A stretch of 64,000 nt of DNA. Source: Pyricularia pennisetigena (Eukaryota > Ascomycota > Sordariomycetes > Magnaporthales > Pyriculariaceae). Of this stretch, positions 33,280 to 43,208 are shown piece after piece (within the stretch, counting starts at the first letter, position 1; each line of letters begins with the position of its first letter). A program made the translations under genes and the position numbers. The notes under the pieces are model-generated. The model saw nothing but the letters and a program-made list of their open reading frames with translations. It did no database searches and was not told the origin of the DNA. Where the stretch lies: contig NW_021940919.1 in NCBI RefSeq assembly GCF_004337985.1, positions 62,001-126,000 of the forward strand, given 5' to 3'.

Positions 33280-34277
33280 TTAGTAGAAGATCAAATCGAG
33301 CCGGGTGTCGTCACCGACATATCGCTCTTTGAACTCGGGTCTCGCAAGCCAGCGGGCAAGGGGGATTGCTGTCTCCCTCATATCCATAACGCCCCTCTTC
33401 TTTTGGTCAATGTGAGAGGCATCGACCACAATGCGGCGGAGGCTCTTGGTTGATAGTGCGCCTTGAATCACTTGTCAACATAACTATAACTGCACGTGCT
33501 GAGGACAAGACAGGAAAAAGAGAGATGAGAGGCAAAGAATACCTCGCACAAACTTACCATTATCAAGCAAATCCATGAGCCGCACAGGAGTGCCAACTGC
33601 AACCCCCGTTGGATTGTTCTTTAAAAAGCTGACAGCTTCTTCCAGCTTTATGTGTTTTGCAAACTGCGGTGCGTTAATTCGATCAGCCACAGTCTAGCCT
33701 CGGTCCTGCTCAGCTCAGTCTCAGCCTCATGGTCATGACTTACCAACTTGGCTACCGTGTTGCCTTTCTTCTGGTACTTTCTCACTGCCCTACAGAGATC
33801 CGCCGCCCTCAAGCCTGCGCCCGCCACGATGATGGTATGCGGGGCTCCCTTTTCCTTGGACGCCCTACCCATCTCGTCAGCCCCGCCCTCAGCGAAGGTC
33901 TCGAGGAACAATGGAAGGTTCTCCAGGTTCCTTGGCTTATCGTCACCAAAGGAGCTGGTGTCCTTGATGGCGCCCCCAGGCACGTGCAAGTCGGCCAGTT
34001 CCACCGAGCTCAATTCGGTACCGAATCGGGTCGTCTGCTGAGCCAGGTAGTCGGATAGCAGTTGGCTATCCATATTAGCAATGGCTAGGTTCAGGCCGGC
34101 GTCGAGGTCCAGGAGACTGTCGTCATCTTGGACGGCTCCCTTTCTCTTTTTTGCGTTGTGTTTCCTTTTCTTGCCGACAGGAACTGTTGAATTTGCAGCC
34201 TTTGCTGGTGCATCGTCGTCAGGACGTGCCTTCCGTTTCTTTGGTTTGGGTATCGAGCTGGTCACTGTCGCCGACAT
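33280..34277 (-). CDS. CMS1-like protein (small-subunit processome associated)
   Basis: Minus-strand exons 34277-33744, 33663-33558 and 33461-33280 give 273 aa. A basic N-terminus (KPKKRKARPDDD, KKRKHNAKKRKG) is followed by an acidic DDDSLLDLDAG patch and the family core: ELADLHVPGGAIKDTSSF, PHTIIVAGAGLRAADLCRAVRK, FAKHIKLEEAVSFLKNNPTGVAVGTPVRLMDLLDNG, and LRRIVVDASHIDQKKRGVMD. These motifs match Cms1/CMSS1, which resembles a helicase-like fold without helicase motifs and is linked to 90S pre-ribosomes in yeast. Phases agree across both introns. Function is by similarity. Confidence 0.9.
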
Positions 34278-35553
34278 GATGTAATGTAGCGGTAATCAAG
34301 CTCTTTGTTCTGTATGAGTTCTGTAAATTGCTAAACTCGATAGTTTGGGCTAGGGTTGGTGCTTGTTATTGTCTTTTGTTAGTACGTGTGGACGCATCGT
34401 ATCTCACCCAAGTACCAAGGAGGAAATTTTTATTTGTGAGAGTGCGTAGGCTGTGGTCTCGGCACTGTAGAAACTGCCCCGCATCAGCTTCCGACAACTG
34501 TGCATGGTTGAGTGAACAACTCCGAGAATACTGTGCGGAGCAGCCAGCTTTTCTCGCATACAACCTTACCCTTACTACAAGTCGCCTTCATCCTTACCAT
34601 CACAACAATATTTTAGATTCTAAATCCAATTGCCTAATTACTAGTAGAAAGCTTTTGCTATTTCCGCAGAACTAACCCCATCTTTACTCGCCGATTCTCA
34701 CCTGGGTAGAAAACAGGTCAACTAGACACCCCTCTCATTTCGCCAAGATTGTGTCCATGCGCTCGTACGACTTACGAGGCACCGTCCAGCCTCAACGCCC
34801 ACTAAGCTCTAGGTCTTGTTTAGTTTTTGGTCAAGCAATCAGCCGTGGCGGCGCCCAACCCGAAGCCATGGCCTGTTTTCTGATACCCCTGACCTACAAG
34901 CTGGCGCTCCCCCGGATCGTAGGCAAGACAAGTTCTTCAAAGAAGATTTTGAGGCGGCGTCTTCGGCGATGAGCAGAAGGTGAAGAAGCGGCGACGGGCT
35001 CGTTGCTGCAGAACAAGGTGCCCCTTTGTCTGTGGTTCGTACCCAAGGACTAGTGGCTTTCTAGCCTTGAAAGATGTCCCTGCATCTGTCAGTCCTCTTA
35101 TACTAGACCCCAGTGATCTTCGCTTCTCAACTAGTCAGCACGGCTTGATGTCCAGTTTCACATTCCTTATCTTTTCCCTTCTCGTTTTCTCTCTCACTCA
35201 TACGCACGGCTATATCCGTGGGTTGTTTCTTCGTCTTTGGCCTTTTTCTCGAGTTTTTTTTTTTCCCAAGAGGACTCAGGACCTCTCATCCACACATCAC
35301 CTGAGCACGCTGAGCGAATGTGTTCTATTCTGTTGTAAATATAGCTATAATTTTCTATTTTATTTTATTTTCAATCTTTCGACTGCTTCAAACCTGGACA
35401 GTGTTCCACAAGTCACTGGCTGTCATTACCCCCAGCTTTCCACTATATTCAAACCTTGTGGAGGATCGCCAATTTCTCTTGGCAGGGCTGTTACCATCCG
35501 ATAGCTACCCCGGTGCAACCTCAAGTCAGCCAACAAACGAAGGGCTAGTCAAG
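34278..35553. promoter_or_regulatory. Divergent region between CMS1 and the tail-anchored orphan
   Basis: About 1.28 kb. The stretch near 34930-35010 encodes Lys/Arg-rich peptides in two frames, and the frame of the orphan is open for 78 codons before its ATG, so an unseen upstream exon is possible. No family was recognised. Confidence 0.4.
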
Positions 35554-36213
35554 ATGTCTGGTACAGGCAGCAGTGATTCTAGCGTTATGAGCGAGAAGAA
35601 GAAACCTGCGCCGCTCATGACAAGCAAATATGTACCGTCGACGGAACAACAATCAAGCCATCTGGCCCCGATGAAGCCTTTAGCCATGCCGTCGCCGCTC
35701 TCTCCAGCTTTCAGGTCTCCAGGCCAACTGAGGCCTCTCATGACGCCATCCGGACTCCCCTCTAGTCCAGCATACGGCTTTCAGGCACCGCAGCCACCCC
35801 CATACCTACAGGCAGACCCCCCATCTCCCGCCTACAGTCAATCCTCATTTGTGCCCCTAAACTCGTTAAAGAAAGATGAGGCGCATCCTATGGACCTTCA
35901 GCCCCCACGGATCGGTCAGAGTCCCTATGGTAACGGGAACATGGTCAACGGCAGCACTTATAGCATCTACAACTACTCGACCGACTGGATCCCGATGCAG
36001 CCTCCGACCCCAAGAAATGGTGGGTTTGGTATCAGCAGCACTGGACTGCCGATTACGGCAGCAGATGCTGAGGCAGAGACCTTGGCACTGAAGAAGCGAA
36101 AGAGGCTCAGAATGTTGATTTTCTGTGGTGTTCCAGCGGTGGCGGTTCTGATCGCCCTGACATTGGGCGTTATTTTTGGCTTTATGCGATACGGATCCGG
36201 CGGCAGCCCTTGA
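35554..36213 (+). CDS. Hypothetical Pro/Ser-rich protein with one C-terminal membrane segment
   Basis: Single exon, 219 aa from the ATG at 35554; I do not recognise the family. Residues 1-185 are disordered and Pro, Ser, Gln and Met-rich, with several SPxY or PPPYL-like short motifs (FQAPQPPPYLQADPPSPAY). A basic patch, LKKRKRLR, directly precedes one hydrophobic helix of about 23 residues (MLIFCGVPAVAVLIALTLGVIFG), and only 9-10 residues follow. This is the layout of a tail-anchored membrane protein, or a single-span protein with its bulk in the cytosol given the positive-inside rule. PPxY-like sequences could bind Nedd4-type ubiquitin ligases; that is speculation. Confidence 0.7.
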   Translation: MSGTGSSDSSVMSEKKKPAPLMTSKYVPSTEQQSSHLAPMKPLAMPSPLSPAFRSPGQLRPLMTPSGLPSSPAYGFQAPQPPPYLQADPPSPAYSQSSFVPLNSLKKDEAHPMDLQPPRIGQSPYGNGNMVNGSTYSIYNYSTDWIPMQPPTPRNGGFGISSTGLPITAADAEAETLALKKRKRLRMLIFCGVPAVAVLIALTLGVIFGFMRYGSGGSP

Positions 36214-37003
36214 CTGACGAGGTATTTCTCCGCGTATGGACATCCTCGCTGTTCAATCATTGCTTTTCAGTTTTTTTTACGGCCTGTCAAAGATGCGGTA
36301 CTGGCCCACCGCCGCAGTTATCTGACTGGGATGGAAGAATCTAGGCGGATTCTAGGTGAAGATGAATATGTTTTTGTTTACGGTGTGATATCTTGGACGG
36401 AATAGACCAATAGGAGGCAGGCCCCAATTAATAATACATTCATGGAAAGCAGTGAAGTCAGGATGCTTTCCCGGCGCAGATTTAGTACACTATGAGCCAA
36501 TATTTAACCCTGGCATCTAGTTCTAGAACCCTTTTTCTCAAGACATGCCAGCCTAGTCTGTGGGTTTTTACAGCTACAGTGAGATCCTGGGTTTCGATCC
36601 ATGTGTCCTGTCCCACATGGATATCGAAATTTCGAACCGTCATATCGTGAACTAGTCTCGTGTCAACAAAGGTTGCAGCCCTTGCCCGCATTGAATCCGG
36701 AGTCTAAGGAGACAAAGTGATGACTCGACAATATTCGGACCGTGGAAATCATCGTTTGGCAGAAACGTGGGTGAGCTGGCCTCCATGATTCTTTTTCTTC
36801 CACAACAGCTTTTAAGGTTACGTCTTAAATTCAAACATATACCTACTTTATCGTTTTTCTCTTCCTACACAGCAGTTCAAGGTACGCGCCAAGCCCACAC
36901 AGGTTAGAGTTGATGCGTTGCCACGAGCAGTCAGCACCACGTGAGTATCAAAAGTCAATCTCATCGAATACTCTTTTTATTTTCTCTTTTCGTTCGTAGA
37001 CTT

Positions 37004-37036
37004 CGCGCGCGCGGGTGTGTGGGTGTGTTTGTGTGT
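37004..37036. repeat. Alternating purine-pyrimidine (CG/TG) block
   Basis: A (CG)n run passes into a (GT)n run with few interruptions over 33 bases, a composition able to adopt Z-DNA under supercoiling. Confidence 0.7.
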
Positions 37037-37395
37037 TCAGATGAACCCGCGGGAACATAATGGGTCCTGAGAGAGAAATAAAATGCGGACACATCCACTT
37101 GACCACTCGATAGAACTCTATCTCAAAGGGGAAAGGGACGAAGACAACCTCGCGGCCTATCGGCTATTCGCATCTTGGACGTGGTTGAGCGCTGTCTCTC
37201 AGTCCGGCCAGACTTGACTGGAAATGGGGCTAGGAGGGGGCGCCACAGTACGTGCGCACAATAAAGATGCAAGAATGGGGCAAAAGGCGCTTGTCGTCTC
37301 CAAACATGACAAGAAGCCACACAAGGTATAGAGTAGGTAAGGTATGTAACACGGGCTTATGCAAGCTTTATTGGTCGGAAATATCTCGCCATCTC

Positions 37396-37438
37396 TTTTT
37401 TTTTTTTTTCTTAAAAAAAAAAACAAAAAAAAAAAAAA
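37396..37438. repeat. T14-C-TT / A11-C-A14 inverted homopolymer tract
   Basis: A poly-T run turns directly into a poly-A run of similar length, each arm interrupted by one C. The arms can pair into a long AT hairpin. Confidence 0.85.
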
Positions 37439-38916
37439 CCACCTAGGTACCTTAGTAATGTCTCTCAGGTGATAGGCCTCACAGCAAGGATGGCTGGTCA
37501 TAGCTGGATAGTCAAGCTGTGTAGTATTGGACTGGAGGACGGTGCACTGTTTGTTGCATCGAAAATTATTCACTAAGAGGTTGATTATCATCACAGTTGA
37601 ATGGTAACTGCTCCCGCCCTGAATCTTGAATCTTCGATTGATCACGGCCTTGCTGTATTAAAAGACGAAGATGACCTGTATGTATTGGCGTAGTAGTGGA
37701 TGCTGTATTTCTTGGTTTAGGACAGTGCTTGCTTATGTTGATTGGAGGAAGAACCAACCATCCAAATTCAGTGCCCCCCAACGTTCCAATAGTTTGGAAT
37801 ACGGTGGATCACAACTAGACAACAGGTGATGAAGAGGAAATTGAAGCTAGCTACAGTCTCTCTAACAGGTATGGATGGTTTGGATACTCAAATATAAAGG
37901 ACTGAGTGACTTGGATGCGAATATGTTAGAAATCCTGCGGGTGACTAGTTGCATGCGCTGATCGCCGAGCCGCGTCGCCAAATAGGTATGTTCCAAACAA
38001 TGTATAGCAGAAAGAGTTTATTGTGTTTGTGAGGGAGAGGAAAAAAAAAAAAACATTCCGGTACGGAGATACGATCCAATGTGAACGGCCACTCCCCCGC
38101 TCGTTCTGGGGCTGACCGGCAAAGGAAGCCGGAAAGCTGTTGACAGGGAAGTAGCTTGGACCAATCCCCATCTTTCCAGACGACCATCGCAAGTCATGTC
38201 ACACCAACGAACGGGAAAAAAAAGTGCGGAGAAAAACGGGGAATCGGACAACCCAAAACCATCTATTGGGAAATATTTTTGTTAGGGTTGTCGGTCGCGC
38301 GTCGGGTCGTTGTCGCAGTCCTTGCTCCCCCCACGCCCCGGCAGTGCATATCCCATCTTGCCATCCTTGCCCATACTTGCCCATCCTAACGCCCGACGTT
38401 CTCTTACGTAGTACTGTACCCGTAGAATGGGCCAGGGCGGCTGTGGATCCAACCCGTTGGGGGCTCGACCACATCTTGCACGGGCCTTTCATGTTTCCTT
38501 TTGTAAGATGTATATTGTTTTCGAGCGATAGACTGGCGTTTGAGTATCGAAATTGAGATGACGTAACCATCATGGTATGTACTGCATTCGCCCCTTTCCC
38601 AGAAAACAAAAACCACGCGAAAAGTAAAGCGCAAGATCAAATAAATAGCTAAATCAAAAAAACGAACTGATACGGGACAGATGAACAAAGAGATATGCAG
38701 GCGGGGGCTCGAGCGCCAGGGCGGAAACCCGAAAAGCCGCCCCACCAAGCATTGAAGGCAGGATCCTGGACGCCATATGGGAGACAAGGGACCGGAAGGT
38801 ACAAAAAGAGGAAAAAATGGAAAGCAAGCATCAGGTCGCTACCAATGGAGTGGACCGTCTAATAGGTTGTCAAGGTAGTCAAGTCAGTCTTGATAATTTT
38901 ATCTCTGTCGTAGTGG

Positions 38917-38945
38917 AAAAAAAAAAAAAAAAAAAAAAAAAAAAA
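38917..38945. repeat. A29 homopolymer tract
   Basis: Twenty-nine A in the gene-free region upstream of KREV1. Confidence 0.95.
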
Positions 38946-39866
38946 CGAACCGTGACCTCTGCCAGAGGGAGGATCTGGGCCGTCAAACCTCTGCAAGCAC
39001 CATCCTTTTGGAACCAATTGAACTGCACAAAACCATCGCATGCCTCGTACCACATAATATTTCTCTGTACTACCTGGTCTCTCGATTCATTTTCTTTTGT
39101 TGCCGCCCGCATGATCTTCCAGTCCAGGCCATGCTGACGAATCATTCAATTCGTAGGAAATCAAAAGCAATCATTTAGGCAGGCCAGTGCCTTCCAAAAG
39201 CAAAGACTCACAAAATAAATCGATAAAAAATAAATAAAAAAGATTAGGCGCCCTTCCAATGGCAAGTGAGGTGCTACCGCCGACCAAAGGTATAAGATCA
39301 ATGTTAGATGGCATCGCGGTTTAATGAATCTTGTTTCCTGACATTGAATTGGCACAACCTCTCGGTACATGGTCGTGGGGTCTCTCTCTGCAATCTTACC
39401 CTCACAAGCCTCCCTACAAGGCATTATTATCATCCTTTCCACGATATACCTACCGATAATGAACTCTGTGAACATATAATGGAATAAACGGGTCCTCACC
39501 CAGCTTACCAAAGAGAAAGGTACAACACAATCTCATGTCCGTCTCCTACGGCAAGCTACGGTAATAGTCTTTTTTTTTTTCGATATCTGTCACTCTATGC
39601 CTCATCGAGCTAGCGGTGTTTACTCGTTATTCAGAACATCCCCTCCGCTCTCCTTTTTTGTTCTTTTCTTTACTTCTTCTTAACTCTCCATAACTTCTTG
39701 TCTTATCCTACTGGCTTTACCTCTTCTTCTGTTGACGTTTAATAATCAGCAACTCTCCGAGTGGCTGTACGTCACTAGCGTATCATGAAATTTCTAATGT
39801 GGAAAAAAGGCAGAAGAAAGGAATAAAAGATTAAGATCAAAGAAAGCAGTTGCAACCCCGAAAGCT

Positions 39867-39896
39867 GCACAGCTCTGCACAGTTCAGCACAGCACG
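39867..39896. repeat. Phased GCACAG repeats
   Basis: GCACAG begins at 39867, 39877 and 39887, exactly 10 bases apart, with a partial GCAC copy at 39892. It lies about 950 bases upstream of the KREV1 start. Confidence 0.75.
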
Positions 39897-40779
39897 GAAG
39901 AAATTCACTGTTCCGGGATAGACCGGCGCCTAAACGATAACCCCTGTTCGGCGCCGGGGCCCAAGTTCTAGGGGCACCATCCTAGCAGGAACCCGGCAAT
40001 AACCCAGTAAGGAACAGAGTAGCGAGCCAGCCCAAGCAGGGAGGGAAAAAGAGCAGAGAAAAAAGAAAAATAAAAAATAAACCAATCCCACCAGCACAAA
40101 CATTGAAATCGCTCCCGGTCGCCTACTCCTTGTGCCCACGGGCTTGGTTTTGGTTTTGGGGTTTTTTTTTTGTTGATCTCTGTCAACTGTCTTCCAGCAT
40201 TCTCTCTACCCTGGGGTCAAAGCAATTGCTTGGTTTCTGGCCGACAAATTCGCCTCTTGACAGTTCGCCTTCCATTTTCTCACATTCATTCAACCCGGCC
40301 CAACAAAACAAATCAGCGCACCACAAAAAGGGAGGAAAAAAAAAGAGATTAAATCAAAAAAGAGCCATTTATCTGAGGCTTTTAATGATTTAGTCATTCA
40401 CATTATTCCCACAGGGTCCCTCAGCTCCCATTTAAGCGTCACGCTGCAGCTGGAGGTGTGCATTCAACGCGCATGCGCAACACCATTTGAAAGCTCTACG
40501 GTACCTGGAGCTTCTCTGCCCCCGGGCAGCCAGAACGGCGATTGGACACCTGGTCGTTGCTTGTAGCGCGGAGAAAATCCCCGGGGTCTTTTTTTTATTT
40601 TTTATTTTATTATTTTTTTTTTTGCCAACATTTTTTTCTCCTCGAGTTCAACGCTGCTACTACCCTGGGGTACCGCCGGCATAGGTGTACGCTGTCTTCA
40701 CGCTGACCTAAGGACCAGACGACGCAGCCGCATTTAATTAAAAACAATAAGAGGACAACAACGAAAAGAGCTGCGGGTC

Positions 40780-41022
40780 ATGGGCGCCTGCAATTGCTGT
40801 TGCTGCTGCAGAACAACGACCACCTCAGAAACGAAAACAACAACAGAGTCATGCCTTCACCGCGAAACCAACAACCAACGTAAGCTATTTTTGGTCCTTC
40901 TTTTTCCTTCCTTCTCCTTTTCCTTCTTTTCTTGTCTTTCCCCTCTTCTCCGCTAGCCCGATNNCGACCGCCAAACGCGTAGCTAACCAAGGTGCGCCAC
41001 AATAGCCGCGAGTTTCATATAG
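40780..41022 (+). promoter_or_regulatory. Upstream ORF overlapping the KREV1 start
   Basis: An ATG at 40780 opens a 38-codon frame (40780-40879 joined to 41006-41022 with the same splice as KREV1). It starts MGACNCCCCC, runs past the KREV1 ATG at 40851 in another frame, and stops after it. Ribosomes starting here could not easily re-start at KREV1, so it should repress KREV1 translation if it lies in the mRNA. Confidence 0.5.
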
Positions 41023-42151
41023 TGGTCCTGGGTGCTGGTGGGTTCCGTGAAACATATCTCTTGGACCACTAATTCCAGTTGGCGACTGGGGGCACGATAG
41101 GCTGACCCGAATGTCTTGTTTGCAGGCGGTGTGGGAAAAAGCTGCTTAACAGGTATGAATTCAACGTCTCACGCCTTTTCCTTCATGCTCTTGTTATGAA
41201 AACAAAGGTGCTTGTTAATATTCAAGGCGCACAATCATCAAACTGACACAAAATCAGCACAATTTGTGCACAATGAATGGATTGAGAGCTATGACCCCAC
41301 AATAGAGGACTCGTATAGGACGCAAGTCGCTGTCGATGTAAGTCAACGATTTCCCCAGTCACAGTCCACATATTTCTTGCCTACCACAGACATCTTGTAT
41401 ATCTTAGCTGACCTCTGAATTTTGTTAAAGGGACGGCAAGTCATGTTGGAAATGTAAGTAAAACGTCCAATTGACCCGGTGATTTCGCGGCCTCTCTGAC
41501 TCTGGGCCCAGCCTCGACACCGCCGGCACGGAACAGTTCGGTATGTACTCTTTAACCCAGTGTCCCCGCGATAGAAGGGGGTTTCATTTGGCTGACCAAC
41601 CTACCACAGTTGCTATGCGAGATCTCTATATGAAGACTGGTCAGGGCTTTCTGCTCGTGTTCAGCATTACGTCACAGTCATCACTCGCAGAGCTGGCACA
41701 GCTGCGGGAGGAGATTATTAGGATAAAAGACGACGAAAAGGTGCCTATCGTCATATGTGGCAACAAGGCTGATCTAGAGGAGCAGCGAGCCGTCCCAAGG
41801 ACCAAAGCTTTTGCCATTTCACAGAGGTGGGGAGCACCGTATTATGAGGCAAGCGCAAGAACAAGGAGTGAGTAGGCCCGTCCGCTGTTTTTTTTTTTTT
41901 TGTCGGGTCATAGTGTCCCTACGTCTGAACCCTCAACCCAAAGCATGGTTTGTGCTGACTTGGCATGCCGCGATGAAGCAAACGTGGACGAGGTCTTTGT
42001 TGATCTCTGTCGGCAAATGCTTCGCCGGGATCAATCCTCACCACACGACTCATTCCAAGATGGTGACGAGCGTACCGACGGATCCGGCGGCTTCGGCTCC
42101 AAAAAACCAGCAAAGAAGTATGGTAGGCGTACTCGGTGCGTCATACTGTGA
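40851..42151 (+). CDS. Rap/Rsr1-type small GTPase Krev-1 (BUD1 homologue)
   Basis: Exons 40851-40879, 41006-41037, 41126-41152, 41258-41337, 41431-41453, 41512-41540, 41610-41867 and 41979-42151 give 216 aa; every junction keeps phase. Motifs: REFHIVVLGAGGVGKSCL (P-loop, over three exons), the effector YDPTIEDSY, DTAGTEQF, GNKADLEEQR, the SAR motif, and RTNVDEVFVDLCRQ. Thr at the position of Ras Gln61 (DTAGTEQ) is the Rap signature. The tail KKPAKKYGRRTRCVIL is polybasic with a geranylgeranyl-type CAAX box. In fungi Rsr1/Krev-1 directs polarity and links to Cdc42. Five of the exons are 23-32 nt. The N-terminus (MPSPRNQQPT) is the least certain part; intron 1 holds a 2-base assembly gap. Confidence 0.88.
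40963..40964. other. Two undetermined bases (NN)
   Basis: The only ambiguous bases in the window, inside the first intron of KREV1. They mark an assembly or consensus uncertainty that could affect the first-exon model. Confidence 0.98.
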
Positions 42152-43208
42152 CAAGTCCTGTTTTGTGGGACTTGATCTGTTTTATGCGTTTGCTCTATCA
42201 ACACATTTTTCGAGGAAAGATGCCTCTTTTCCGTGCACCTTTCAAGGCTCCTTACATACCTACCTTACCTATCTTGCTTTACTTTTTATTGCTTGTTTTA
42301 TTTTTTATATCAGTTTCTCTCACAAAAAGGCGAGATTGCAAACGAGGAGAGCGCGAGCTCCAGATTTGTTTTATTTATTTTTACATATATATTCCCCCCA
42401 AATTGTTTTTGTTTCTTTGGTTGGCTCCGGCATTTGTTTGGCATATGGATCTTTTGTGGTTCTTGGAAATGGGGCAGGCGCTGGTTTACCATGGGCATCC
42501 TTTTTTTTATCTTCTTTTTCCTTCCTATCTATGGCTAAACAAAATCGTGATGGACTGCCTGTCTTGTTATATCTTCTGCAGTTTACAATATTGACTCCGT
42601 CACCGTGGTCAGAGGCATTCCCTGTTCCATCAATCGACCAAAACATACCGTCTTTCTACCCCTGGATGATGATAATGACCCAACGAGGGAGCAGAGTTAA
42701 TGGGTTGCTTGGGGGCTTGGCTTGGCTTGACACGCTGAATTACACCAATGTGGGTGGTATGTTGGCATGATTTCCAAGTAAAAAGACCATTAAGATATAT
42801 GCTAACTACATTATAATCCTGCTGAGCCCGATGGCTTTGGTGCACGTCTGGTTGTATCAATAAGCATACCCTCCAAGCGGCTAAAAACCTACCCTGTAAC
42901 AACTCTGTTGTCATGACCGAAAATCGGAGCATCATAGCGCAAATACCCCTCTCTCCACACGTATATCTGGTACATACATTCTCAAGATGTGCCTTGGTTA
43001 ACATATATACTGCCCGAGATCTTGCTCAACATCTCTTGTACTTCTCATTCCCGGCAGTCTGCCATTGTGAATCGGAGACGAGATCGATGGGTGTTGAGAC
43101 TATACATTAATATTCTAACGCGCGCATGCTGCACTCCCGAATCTGCGCCCCTTTGCCTAAACAGCACCGTCTCTACCTTGCAGTGATTTTCACAGCAGCT
43201 CGGTTGCC
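42152..43208. other. Spacer between KREV1 and the amidase
   Basis: About 1.06 kb, T-rich on the left (KREV1 3' flank) and holding the amidase promoter on the right. No gene was recognised. Confidence 0.5.

Larger units (their letters stand above)
36214..40850. other. 4.6-kb stretch without a recognisable gene, upstream of KREV1
   Basis: No family, domain or coherent exon chain was found on either strand. Contents worth noting: a purine-pyrimidine alternating block at 37004-37036, a T/A inverted tract at 37396-37438, an A29 tract at 38917-38945, phased GCACAG repeats at 39867-39896, and long T/C-rich leader-like sequence from about 39540 onward. The right half probably belongs to the KREV1 promoter and 5' leader. 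Confidence 0.5.

Noticed and set aside
36580..36640. GGTTTCGATCC, reminiscent of a tRNA B box
   Set aside because: No matching A box upstream at the right distance and no cloverleaf.
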